Assembly (NCBI GenBank): GCA_025917655.1
Contig: CP084619.1
Location: 1 to 64,000 of the forward strand
Direction: 5' to 3'
Length of the DNA stretch: 64,000 nucleotides
Source: Chlorella sorokiniana
Lineage: Eukaryota > Chlorophyta > Trebouxiophyceae > Chlorellales > Chlorellaceae
Part shown: positions 1-11,100 of the stretch, one piece after another
How the letters are laid out: every line of letters starts with the position of its first letter
Numbering within the stretch: the stretch's first letter is position 1
Position numbers and translations under genes: made by a program
The notes under the pieces: generated by a model
What the model was told of the DNA's origin: nothing
The model's database searches: none
What the model saw: only the letters and a program-made list of their open reading frames with translations

Positions 1-322
1 CCTAAACCCTAAACCCTAAACCCTAAACCCTAAACCCTAAACCCTAAACCCTAAACCCTAAACCCTAAACCCTAAACCCTAAACCCTAAACCCTAAACCC
101 TAAACCCTAAAAAACCCTAAACCCTAAACCCTAAACCCTAAACCCTAAAACCTAAACCCTAAACCCTAAACCCTAAACCCTAAACCCTAAACCCTAAACC
201 CTAAACCCTAAACCCTAAACCCTAACCCTAAACCCTAAACCCTAAACCCTAAACCCTAAACCCTAAACCCTAATCCTAAACCCTAAACCCTAAACCCTAA
301 ATCGAACCCTAAAACCCTAAAT
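1..322. repeat. Telomere, plant-type CCCTAAA array
   Basis: Tandem CCCTAAA units, about 45 of them, run from the first base. The C-rich strand reads 5' to 3' into the chromosome, as expected for a left chromosome end. Variant units appear at about 109-120, 147-156, 222-232 and 270-280. The array degenerates after 300 (an ATCGAACCCT unit) and stops near 322. Arabidopsis-type repeats are known from land plants and many chlorophytes, including Chlorella. Chlamydomonas uses an eight-base TTTTAGGG unit, so this array argues against that genus. Confidence 0.98.
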
Positions 323-499
323 CGGGCTACCATGCTTCGATGCACTGCTGCTCGGCTCCCTGGCTGCAGATCCCACTGATGATGCGGAGGTTTTCCCGCC
401 GGAGCGGCTTACCCCCGCCGAGCAGCGGCGCCCTCCTGTTGAGCGGCCTGGTGAACGCGTCAGCAGCAGCCCGGTGCCTGGGCCTCTTATGCAACAAAA

Positions 500-3400
500 G
501 TGCCAGCCACCCGAGCGGCATGCCTCGCGCGGCTGGCACGCCCAACAGTGGGACCGGCAAACCGAGCGGCGGCGGCTGGCGTCGGTGGCTCGTTGGAGGA
601 GCTGAAGCTTCAGCCATACCGCCAGAGGTGTGGCGGCGGGCGGAGTTGGAGCGCGCGCGAGCCGTCGCCCGTTTGGAGGCGGGCGGGCAGCCCGGCGGGA
701 GGCTGCACCGCCGGCGAGCGAGGAGCCGGTGGCGCGGCCCACTACGTCTGGCGGGCGGCGGGGCCGGCCAGCGCGTGGCGGGCGGGAGAGGCAGCCGGTG
801 CTGGCGGCAAGCCACTTGGCAGGCGGAGGCAGACCCCGAGCAGGCAGTTGGCGCGGACGGCACGCCGCAGTCTGGCCATGCGGCGGCCGCGAGGGGCAGC
901 GGCGGCGGCAAGTGCGGGGCTGGGGCGTGGCTGCGTGGCCCGCCGCGCCAGCATCGGGGTGCGGTCACCTGACCGTGCTGCCTCCCCTTCTGGGAGCGCC
1001 GCTGAAAAGCCGACGGCACCACAGCCAGCTGCGGCGTCGGCAGCCGCGGAGGAATCGGGGCAGGTGCTTGCATGGCAGCCGGACACCAGCTCTTGGCAGA
1101 CTGCCAGCGGCAGCCCCTGGCAGGCAGACAGCGCCCGGATCCCTGGCCGGCGCCGCGCAGGCGGAGCAGGTTTGGCCAGCCGGGCCTGGCGAGGATGCTC
1201 ATCGACACGGGCATGGGCCAGCGGCGCCACCAGCAGCAGCGCCGCCCACCGCCAACAGCAGCGCCCGGCTGAGGAAGAAGAGCGGAAAGTCGGCCCAGCG
1301 GCCACTTTGCGCTCTGCGCCCTCTTCGTGCGCTGCGCAACCTCACCAGCCGCAGCAGCTGGAGGAGGAGCAGCAACCACAGCAGGCCGCTGCCGCTGCTG
1401 CCGTTACGGCACAGGCGGAGGGGCCGCCACCTGAGCTGCAGCCAGCTAGGCCGCCGCTGGACTCGCTAGATCTGGACTCGCCCGCCCTGCTGGCGGCGGG
1501 CGGGTTCAGCGAGTATGCGGCGGAGGCAGCGGGCGGGGCTGGAGCGCAGCCTGCTGCAGACTTCGTGCTTCAGGTGAGGCTGGGGCCGGCCTGGCTGTGA
1601 GGTGCAGCGCGCGCTTCACAGAGCAGCTTCTATCAAGCGTGAGTCTTTCCTCCGCATGCTTGTCCCCTCTCCACGGTTGACTCACTGCAAGCCCTGAGCC
1701 CATCTGCAGGGAGTCACCAGCCCCACCGCGGCTCAGGAGACCGCTCCTGCGCCGGGCGTACTGGATCAGCAGCTGCCGCCGCCGCCGACGCAGGCTCTGT
1801 TGCTGCAGCCGCGGACGATGCGGCTACGCCCCAGAGGAGGCCTGTCAGAGAGCAGAGGCAGGTCTCCGCTGCTGACACCTTTTTGCCCTGAAACCACCAA
1901 ACAGCAGTGCCCCGTTTCACATGGCCGCCCTCGTTCTGGTGTTGTTGCTGCCCTGCCCCCACGCTCTGGTGTTGTTGCTGCCCTGCCCCCATGCTCTGAT
2001 GTTGTTGCTGCCCTGCCCCCACTCATGGTGGGGAAGCTGGGAACAGTAATTGAGGCGCAGCATCACTGCCCTGCCGTGCCCCCACCTCTCCCCCTCACTT
2101 TGCTGCAGCCCCGCACCTGGTATGATGATGCCGGCTACTGCTGGTGCGATACCGTTGACGGCGGCCGCTCCTGGTTCGACGCCGCTGCCCAGCAGTGGCA
2201 GTACTACTGGCCAGCGCCGCCGCCAGAGCCCGCTGCTCCAGCCACTGGCGAGGCAGCGCCAGCGGTGGTTGCGACCCAGCCAGAGGCGGCTGCAGAAGAG
2301 GCGGCCACTGCTCAGCAGCAGGCAGAGGCCCCCTCGCTTCAGCCGGGGAATGTCGAGGAATCGCACCCGATAGATACAGCAACAGCGGCAGCGGCAGCGG
2401 AATCGTCTGCGCTGGAGGCAGAGCTGCGGCTGGCTGCAGCCCCAGGAACCAGCAGCTTGGCAGCAGCAGGCCACTGGGACCCATGATTGGCGGACCGAGC
2501 AGCAGGCATGGCGGCAGCAGGCATGGCAGGCCGGGCAGCAGACGTGGCAACAAGAGCGGCAGCAGCGGCATCCGGAGCCGACGCCTGAGCAGGCTGCCGC
2601 CGAGCCCCTGCAGCCTGCTGTATACCAGCAATTTGTCCCAGCCCAGCCTGCGCTCGGCAGCCAAGTAGCAGAAACAGCGCCACAGACGTTTGTGCCGCAT
2701 TATGCGTCAGGCAGCAGCGCAACTGCGGCTGCGCCCACCCCGCCTTTGCAGGCCGCTTTTGGCGGCGATGAACCATACCCTGGCCAGTATGCCACCTTCC
2801 CTCCGAGCCAGCCATCCGCTGCCGCTCCTCCGCGGGCGCTTACGCTGCCGGCTCGGCGGCGGCTGGCGGCAGCTACAGCCCTCACGGCCGCCCCCTGCCT
2901 CCTTTGGCAAGCTGCTCTTTGGGGGCGGCTCCTCCTGGTGGACCCATCAGGTGTGCCTGCTGCATCCCTTGCCCGACGGGTGCAGCCATCTCCAGCGCAC
3001 CCATTAGAGGGGTGTGCTGCCTGCCTGCCTCCATGCCAACCCCCTCTCAGCGCCCTGCTGATGGCCTGAGCCCCACCTCGTGCCCCTGCCGGCATCCCAT
3101 CCCCCTGCAGGCCAGCTCCAACTGCACTCGGTGGCCAAGGCCCCGCCCAACCTGCTGCAGCCTTCCGGGGCACCCACTGCCAGCCTGGCGGCGCAGCTGC
3201 ACCTGCTGTCCAGCTTCCCGGGGCCGCTGGGGCTCGGCAGCAGCAGGGACAAGGTGGGCTGGCAGTGTAGCATTCCTCGTGCTGCCGCCTGCGTGTTGCC
3301 TGGGTTGCCGCTGCTTGCAGCAATGCAGCCTCCCTGCAACTGTTTTCTGTGGGTGCCGCCTGTTGCTGAGCTTGCACTGAGTTCGATCCCTGACTCCCCA

Positions 3401-3600
3401 TCTCTTGCCCACCTTTGCCGCAGGTGGCTCAGTTCTGCGCCGAGCAGGCCGAGGCAGAGGCCGGCGGCCCCCGGCTTTGTGCCGGTGCACCCGTTCGGCG
3501 CAGGACCCGCCGTTGGCGCCGCTGGTACATTCAATGTCCTCGGTGCCAGGGGCACCACCTGGAGCCAGGCGCAGAGGGCGATCTCCGTCGTCAGGCGGTG
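500..3600 (+). CDS. Sec16-like COPII scaffold gene fragment
   Basis: Sec16 organises COPII coat assembly at ER exit sites. A long Ala/Gln/Pro-rich exon ends at 1573 with a GT donor, and a second starts at 1710. The exon from 2109 has Trp/Tyr-rich WYDDAGYCWCDT and WFDAAAQQWQYY, like the N-terminal repeats of plant Sec16. Near 2880-2960 the reading is GRPPASFG then FGGRLLLVDPS, resembling the Sec16 signature around FGFGG, but only if one base is added to C5 at 2891-2895 and one to G5 at 2921-2925. With those changes the splice to the exon at about 3110 keeps phase and gives QLQLHSVAKAPPNLL, then SFPGPLG, and after the next intron DKVAQFCAEQAEAEA. Homology fades near 3500, before the large Sec16 central domain, so this is truncated or rearranged next to the telomere. 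The start codon is uncertain. The product name rests on short motifs only. Confidence 0.42.
1931..2023 (+). repeat. Three tandem 30-bp repeats in an intron
   Basis: A unit of about 30 bases containing GTGTTGTTGCTGCCCTGCCC occurs three times head to tail with few changes. It lies in the presumed intron between the Sec16-like exons ending near 1860 and starting at 2109. No function is evident. Confidence 0.85.
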
Positions 3601-4588
3601 AGCGGCGGCAGCGCCCGAGACAGCAGCCTACGGCGAGACCAGCCAGGCGTGGCAAGCGACTGGCCGGGCATGATCCTCCTAAGGGCGACATCAAACAACA
3701 GCGGGCAGCGACAGGGACAGCGGCGGCGGGGGCAGTCACGGCGGAGGGGGCTGCGGCGACGGCAGCACGCACTACTGAGGCTCCAGCGACGGCGCGGCGG
3801 GCGCAGCGGCGGCAGACAGCTGGGGCGCGGCGCAGTTCTGCTGATTCTGGCTGATTTTCGTTGCTTTGCTTTATATAGGGGCCAGGGGCGCGACATCGCG
3901 ATTAACCCCGCTCAGGAGGACTCCTGCGTAACTACATTAATGCCCTCACGGGCACTACGCGGATGCGCCCCGCGCGTCATCTTCTTCTTCTTCTACTTTT
4001 TCTCTTTTTCTCCCCCACCAGGCCAGCTTCCACCAGAAAAAGAAGCCGCGTCCTGCCCAAATAGTACTGCCTTAAGGCATCTTTAAAGAAGCTGGCACAT
4101 GCCAGCTGCCATGTGGCTGTAGCTGCCAAATGCGCTCATGCGGCGCCATCATCATTCCATCCCCGCGGCTTACCCTGTCTAACAGCTTGCGCCCATCAAG
4201 CAGGCGAGAGGCTCGAGTCGCCGGCCAGAGGGCAGAAGCGTCAGGACTGGATTCGGCCCAACAGTCTGTGTCTGTGGCCTTCACCACAGGGCATCGCAAC
4301 ACCTTTAAACGATCGTTTGAAAGCCTTGCGCAGCAGACCCTTTGTTGCTGGGCCTGAGCCCACCCCGGTCTATTCGTGTATCGCTCGGCTGGCTCCTCAC
4401 GCTGGTGACATTTGCCCTGGATGGTGCATCACGGCGATGAGCGCCCAGCCGCTGCGCTGCGCTCGTCTGCTGGCACGCCCTACCGCCGCGGCTGCCTCTC
4501 TCTGTCGAAGCTACTGGTTGCTCTGTTGCTAGGTATGTTGTGGGAGGATGGGTGATCATGTTTCAAGTGTGGCCGACTTGAATGCCCT
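3601..4588. other. Region without a supported gene
   Basis: Open frames continue on the plus strand past 3600 (Arg-rich, low complexity, to about 3856) but I see no domain in them. 3980-4020 is a CTT/CTTTTT pyrimidine tract. A plus-strand open stretch at 4113-4532 ends in a Leu/Cys/Ala-rich segment. It could be an upstream exon of the next gene, but no splice phase settles it. Confidence 0.5.
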
Positions 4589-7500
4589 TTGCAGATGGCC
4601 TTTGCAGATGGCCTGTGTCACCATGATTTGAACCAGAGGTGCACCCTTGTTGCGGGGTCTTCCTGCCAGGCAGGTGCATTTGCAAGTGTTGCCGGTCAGC
4701 CAACTCATGACTTCGACTCTGAAGACGTGCCGCTGGGCAACATTGCGGGCGCAAACTGGCGCAGCTGGGAGGCCGCCGCCTCCACGGCCACGCCCACGCC
4801 CACCGCCTCCCAGGCCTCGTCCCCGCCCGCCGCCGCCCCGCCCCAAGCCCCGCCCACCGTCGCCGCCCCGCCCCAAGCCCCGCCCACCGTCGCCGCCCCG
4901 TCCCAAGCCCCGCCCACCGCCGCCCCGCCCCAAGCCCCGCCCGCCGCCTCCCAGGCCCAAGCCCCGCCCGCCGCCTCCTAGGCCCAAGCCCCGCCCGCCG
5001 CCTCCTAGGCCCAAGCCCCGCCCACCGTCGCCGCCCCGCCCCAAGCCCCGCCCGCCGTCGCCCCGCCCCAAGCCCCGCCCGCCGCCTCCCAGGCCCAAGC
5101 CCCGCCCGCCGCCGCCCCGCCCCAAGCCCCGCCCGCCGCCTCCCAGGCCCAAGCCCCGCCCGCCACCTCCCAGGCCCAAGCCCCGCCCACCGCCGCCCCG
5201 CCCCAAGCCCCGCCCGCCGCCTCCCAGGCCCAAGCCCCGCCCGCTGCCTCCCAGGCCCAAGCCCCGCCCGCCGCCTCCCAGCCCGCCGCCCAGTCCCCCG
5301 CCCAGCCCACCGCCCAGTCCCCCGCCCAGCCCACCGCCCAATCCACCGCCCAGTCCGCCGCCAATTGAGTGAGTGGCCAATTGTGTTGAGTAAGCGGGTC
5401 ATTTCCTGGATGGTCAGGGCTCACTTCCTCCACGAGCCCCTGTGTTGCAGCCCGGGTGGCCTCAACTTGAGCCTCTACAGCTTTGCGTCATCCGGCGACG
5501 CGCTGCCCGACTTTGGCGCTCTCGGCGACAGCCTGCTCTTCGAAACGGACGAGTCCGGCTTGTACTGCGACTACCCGGATGGCGGCAGCTGCCTCGTTCA
5601 CCCCAATGGCACGGCGTACCGCACCAACGTCGCTGGGCTGGCAAGTCGATACCCAGGGATCTGGGCTGGTGTGCATGCTTCCAGGCGACCACGCTGAGGC
5701 TGCTTTCCAGACACCCCCAGCCGCGCCGTGCCCCGGCCGCTTGGTTGCGACCGGGCCTGCTAGCGTCGTGCCCCTGTCCCGCAGTTCACCGGATTCCTGT
5801 ACGTCCCCGCCTCCGGCACCTGGACCTTCACCCTTTCGGCGGACGACATGTGCCGGGTGCTGATCGACGGCGTGCAGTGCGTGCAGGCGCCGGCGTCGTC
5901 CTCCTCCTTCTGCACCGTCGCCCTGGGGGCTGGCTGGCACCCCATCAGGCAAGGCTTGCCGGCTCCCTTGCGTGTCGCCGCGGGCTGCGCCCTCTGACCG
6001 CCGCTGCTTGCATCGCCACGCAGGGTGGAGTATGTGCAGGCGGGAGGGGACGCACGGCTGCTGCTTTCGTGGTCGGGGTGAGGCCCTGCCAGTTGCTCCC
6101 TTCCTGGGCCTCCTTGCATGTGCCTGGGGCTCCTTGCCTGGGCCTCCTTGCTTGTGCCGTGTCTGCCCGCTGCAGCTCCCCTTCTCTCAGCCAGCAACGC
6201 TGCACACCCTGCTCCTCTCCGCATGCGCTCCAGACCGCGTCCTCCTACACCCCACTGTTGTTGGCCGCCCTGCCCCCATGCCGCAGGCCTGGCATCGCCT
6301 GGCAGTACGTCCCGCAGGAGTACCTCAGGCCGGCCGGCTCACCAGCAGAGTGAGCAGCTTGTGCGGCGGAGCCACACCTACATTACATCAGCAATTACAG
6401 CAGTTACAATCAAAGTCTGCCTATGGTCAATCACTGGTCGATCACACCATCAACTCGCCTTGGTTCACTGCATCGGCTGACCCGCCGAGCTGTTCGACCC
6501 CGCCTCGCCGCAGGTTGCCTGAGGCGCTGCCACCTCTTCCGCCCTCCAGGTCAGCATGTTGTTGTTGTTGAGGGCAGGGACACCCCAACCCACCCACCCG
6601 CCCGCCCCCACCTCGTCTGCTGTTGATTCCTGTTGTGAGGCGGGGTACAGCGGGTCAGCGACACTTGTTTGCTGCAGGTCGGGGCTCAATGTGCGCTTGT
6701 ACAGCTACGTAGCTTCCTTTGAAAATGTCGAGGATTTGCCAGACTTTGCCACTTTGGAAGGCAGCCTGGTGTTTGTCAAGGACGGGGTCGGCTTGCAGTT
6801 TCCATTCGCGGATGGCGGCGACTGCCTCACGCACCCCAATGGCACGGCGTTTGTAACCGACGTGGCGGCCCTGGCAAGTATTGGTGCTGCTGCTGCTGTG
6901 TGTGTCACCACGACGCTTGTCCTGTCCTACAGCTGCGGGTGGCACGCCGCCTTGCATGCTTGCCATCGTTGTGCGGCTGCTTTGCGTGCGTGCCGTTTGC
7001 AGCCGATGGCTCCCCACCGTTCGGCCTGGGAGCTGCTCACTGGACTGACGTGCGGCAATTGCGGGTGTTGCAGTTCACTGGCGAAATTTTCGTGCCGAAA
7101 GGGGGCTGTACATCCGGACGGTGGGCGAGCAGCCCTTGCGGCACTCGATTCATGTCGATGGCATGTTGATCAGTGCAACCAACACCCTCAACCCGCTGGA
7201 CATGGACCCGGGCTGGTACTCCATCAGGTGAGCCGCCTCCTATCATGGCCATGCCTGCGACGGCAGCAACCAGTGTTGGTTGGTCACGATCATGCCCATG
7301 CGAACGCCGCAGGGTGGAGTACGTGCAAGGGAACCGAGCCATAGGGTTTGCCTGGGGCTTCATGCGGTGAGGCCGCCGGGCAGGGCAGCCTGCTGGGGGT
7401 GCCCGCCAGCCTGCAGCGCTGCAGCCTGCTGGGGCTAGCGCTAGCCCCAGCAAGCATGCCGGAGAGGCTGACCGCCGCACGGTTGCCATGCGCGAGTTGA

Positions 7501-7711
7501 CCCGGCTTGCTTGCTGTCCCGCAGGTTTGCTTCGGGGTTTCGACGTATTTGGGGCCGATCAGGGGGAAGCCTGCGCACGAGCTCCCGACAGCCGCGTAAT
7601 GGAGGGGAAGAGCAGCGGGCGGCTCTGCCCGGTGCCGATGTTGACGGCATGCGGCGTCGGGCCCGCCACCTCTGCCTCCTCCCCGCCGCCCCATCCCGCC
7701 TTTCACTTTGA
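4589..7711 (+). CDS. Proline-rich extracellular protein with two PA14 domains
   Basis: This is probably a secreted or cell-wall glycoprotein: a Pro/Lys/Arg-rich stalk followed by two PA14 carbohydrate-binding-type beta-barrels. The stalk (about 4770-5368) is built of RPPPPRPKP and PPSPPPSPPP repeats. Its exon ends at 5368, and splicing to 5451 keeps phase to give PPID-PGGLNLSLYSF. PA14-1 exons are 5451-5640, 5785-5948 (FTGFLYVPASGTWTF, then LSADDMCRVLIDG), 6024-6077 (VEYVQAGGDARLLLSWSG) and 6288-6349. A phase-2 donor at 6350 joins 6678-6873, which opens PA14-2. Further exons are 7074-7227, 7313-7366 and 7525-7711. PA14-2 loses frame at G5 7101-7105, and adding one G restores KGGLYIRTVG. Three introns use a GC donor (5641, 5949, 6874). 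The N-terminus and signal peptide are unresolved. DGLCHHDLNQRC at about 4605 lies in another frame and may belong to the true 5' exon. Similar modular proteins occur among pherophorin-like algal wall proteins. Confidence 0.75.
4770..5368 (+). repeat. Coding repeat: RPKPRPPPP and PPSPPP stalk
   Basis: A CCCGCCCGCC / CCCAAGCCCCGCC-rich array encodes about 190 residues of Pro with Arg, Lys and Ser, in the frame that splices into the PA14 domain. The last 80 bases change to CCCAGTCCGCCG units coding PPSPPP. Several frames are open because the repeat is periodic. The choice of frame rests on the phase-perfect join at 5368/5451. Confidence 0.8.
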
Positions 7712-7755
7712 GTTTGTGTTGCCTTGTCTTGCACAGCGTGCACAGCGTGGCCAAT

Positions 7756-7794
7756 TATTTAGGGTGGGATTATTTAGGGTTAAGGGTTTAGGGT
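7756..7794 (+). repeat. Interstitial telomere-like repeats, inverted
   Basis: Three TTTAGGG units lie at 7758-7764, 7773-7779 and 7787-7793, separated by short spacers, with TTAAGGG between the last two. Orientation is opposite to the terminal array (G-rich strand on plus). They sit just after the PA14 gene. Confidence 0.85.
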
Positions 7795-8174
7795 GCAGAG
7801 TGGTATCTCGCAGGCTGTCTTTTTCGTTGATAGCAACATGATTCTGCTTCCTTATGATGTGCTATGTGGCAGTTCAAAAATAAGATGCCGGCAGCACATG
7901 AACGAGCTGCAGCGGGCTTTGCGGATGCGGGAGCTAAAAGATGAAGCAAACTCTTCCTAGCATCAGTCTGTTACATTAACATGAAAATGGCTGCCTCAAC
8001 AGTAAAAATCCTGGACAGACTGATAAAGTCTCAAGATGTTCATGATCAAGGAATCGGCGGGCGAGAGAAAGGGACTCTGTGTGGTAACTTGACAGGTATG
8101 TTTGGCATGTGCCACATCCGCGCTGTGTACTAGATGCGTACGCGCTCAGTAAACGGTCCAGGTTCATTTGAATC
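7795..8174. other. Intergenic region between converging genes
   Basis: AT-richer than its surroundings. It holds the 3' flanks of the PA14 gene (+) and the SMC gene (-). No coding frame or RNA gene is recognisable. Confidence 0.5.
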
Positions 8175-11100
8175 TCACGCTGCACGGGACTTTTTCTGGC
8201 CAGCTACCATGCATGCCTTGTCGACCTGGGCCAACTGTGTTCCTGCTGCGCCGCGCGGAAGGTGAACCGTGTGCTGGCACAAGTGCTGGAAAGAGGCATT
8301 GTGGCTGACACAAAGCACTTGGCGGCAAGCTTGCTGCCGTGAGCTCGTGCGCTTGCAAAGAGCATCAAACAACCTGGCCACCTGCGTAGTCAGCACACAG
8401 CCTTTAAGATACAACCTGGAAAACAAGCGACGACCAAGCGGGGCCTTACCAGCGCTTGATTAGTCTCGTCAAGAGCAGCGTCAACTTCATCCATTAGTAA
8501 AACTGAGGTGGCTGATCCAGCGGTGGCGGCCTGCCCAGAAGCATCAACATTTAGATTACCGTGAGGATTGCTACATGCATTTTTTTTTTTTTTTTTTTTT
8601 TTTTTTTGTACATTGCAGGACATAAACTTACCGCCACAACAAAGGCAAGAGATACCATTGTACGCTGGCCACCAGAAAGGCTATCGAGTCCCGCCCGCCA
8701 ATCAGAGGTTCCGCTCCGAATGATCTCCATTAGAATGCCTTCATGCACATGCCTTCCACTCTGCAAACTAGGAGGCAAGCTTGCTGAATGATTCAAGTCA
8801 GCAAAATTTAGTACATGTGCCTCCATCGCATGGCAGCTGGAGGCAGCAACCCACCTTGCGCAAGCGGACGTGGTAAGACGGAAGCACCGCAGCCACCAAA
8901 GATGAAAAGGAAGCCGCCACACCATCAAAGACTGACTCGTTCACTGTCAGCACGTGACCATGCGCGCCAGCCATGCCCTTTTCCAATTGCTCAGTTGCTG
9001 TAAGTAAAGTAGATGCTTGCGGCTTTGATGCAGCCAGCTGCCTCGCATGTTCTTGGATCTCAAGCTGCTCATTAAATGCCAGTTCTGAGGCCTTCATGCT
9101 GGAACGCTGCCGCAATACTGCCGAGCGGCGAGAACGAATGTGGTTCATCGTCAGATGCAACTCTGCCAAGTCAGAGTGTGCATGGCGCTCGGAAGCCGCC
9201 GCCGCCTTCAGCTCAGGAATCTCTTCCAACAAAACTGAAAGCGAGCGCTCCAGCTGGATTCGCTCTGCCTCTAGCTCACAAGCTGCTTGCTGTAAGCTGC
9301 TGCACATATCTGCTGCATGATTCACCGCCTGCTCTGCGGCTGCACAAACTTTGCACAACCGTTGCACGTCCTCCTCTGCCACAGCGACAGCAGACGACTG
9401 TGCGCAAAGGATAGCCTCCGCTTGCTGCAAACTGCGGCTTGCCTCTGCGAGCTGGTTGTGGCTGTTTGAGATCTCCTCTGCGGAAATATTTGCGCAGACA
9501 GCAAGCTCGTCATCCAAGGCCTGGGCTTCAGCTGCTGCTGCTGCAAGTTCGGCTTCAGCTGTTGTGACGTGCGCCTGCGCATCTGCCAATGCGACCTCTA
9601 ACGATCGCTTTTCTTGGGACAGAGCATCCTCATCGTTGGTCGTGTTGCTGTCTGCATTGGTATTGGCTATCACAGCAAGTTGCATTTCCTGTTTGGAAGC
9701 CAACTGAGCCTGCAAGTGCAATAGGTGGTCCTGCAGTCCAGCTTGGATGGCGGTCAATCTGTCCAGCCGCAGCTTGGATTCAGCAAGCTGCCGATCCACC
9801 GTAGATTTCTTGGCTGCAGAAGCTTGCATGGCAAACATCTGGCGCTGCATGTCCCTATGCTGCATTTCGGCACTCTTCAATTCTGCACCAACATCAGAGA
9901 CCTGGCGTTGAAGACCAGCTAGCTGTCGGTAAGCTGCCGACAGGCTGATTTTGACTCCCATCTGTGAATGCAAAGGATCCACGCTAGGCCCGCGCCACCC
10001 GCCCTGCAAGTACAAGTCAAGCAGATTCGATCAGCTCAATGGGGCGACAACCAGCAACGCATCAACTTGCTTGCCTGCAGTGTGCCCCGCCTGGTCATCT
10101 TGCCGTCAATTGTGACAGATGGCAAGCCAAAACGTGTCATGAGTTGTTCAGACACTGTAGTGTATGCAGAATGATGGCTTGGTTGAGCAAAGCACGAGTA
10201 GGCATCGCTATTGTGAGGTACAAGGGTGTAACAGCAGCAGCAGCAGTAGGCAGAAGTTTCCTCGCAATGCTGCAGTTCACCTTCATCATTTGCAGCAATC
10301 ACAAAGCTCCCAAAGGCTCGCAGGAGGGCAGGCGTGAAGGAACTGTCATAATCCAGCAAGTCCAATGGCACGATTACCTCACCTGCAGGCAGCAACAAAC
10401 AAATGCTGTCCATGCAAGGAAGTGCTTGGTGTAGCAAACTTCGTTGCGCACAGACCATTGGAGAAGTTTGCAGCAGCGGCCTGCTGCTGGGCTGTGAAAT
10501 TTCTTGCCTCCAACACGTCCAAGGGCCAGATTCTAGCTGTAGAACCAGCTGCCAGCATCTGTCCAGCCACTGTAGTGTCGTCAGCCACGACAATGCTAAG
10601 CTTACCCTCTGTCAACAGCTGCAGGGCTGTCGCATACTGCTGGCATTGTTGTGGCTCCTTGAAGGAAAAGCACTCATGCAAAAAGCGCCAGCCACGGTGG
10701 CCGCCACTGCTTCCGAGTCGAGCAGCCAATATGCCAGCTTGATGCCCCACTAAGCGTTCTTCTTGTTGTAAAACTGCCAAACGCTGTTGCAGCCCAGCCA
10801 CCAGCTGCTCATCGCCTGCCTGTGCAGGGCATGGAGGGCTCTCAGACAAGTGTGCAAGGTCACTCTCAAGACTGCGCTGCTCATCCAAGAGCTGCTCCAT
10901 GTGTGATGATTGCTCATCTACAGCTAACGCATTTTGCGATAGTGCCAGCTGCTGCCCTTTGACTGCTGCCTGCAGCAGCTGCACTTCGTGACTAAGAAGA
11001 GCCTGCAGCTCTGCTGTGCTAGCAGAAGCTGATGCAGACAGGCTGTGGCTGCTCGTAATACTCAGGTGACGCTTGCGGCAATGCTCTAGCTTTGCCAAGG

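Noticed and set aside
3375-3400. GAGTTCGATCCCTGACTC resembling a tRNA T-arm
   Set aside because: No acceptor stem or anticodon arm can be folded around it, and it lies in a presumed intron of the Sec16-like gene.
4770-5368. The proline-rich array read as PPAAAPPQAP in another frame (4589-4981)
   Set aside because: That frame stops at 4981 and does not join the PA14 exon. The RPPPPRPKP frame runs to 5368 and splices in phase.
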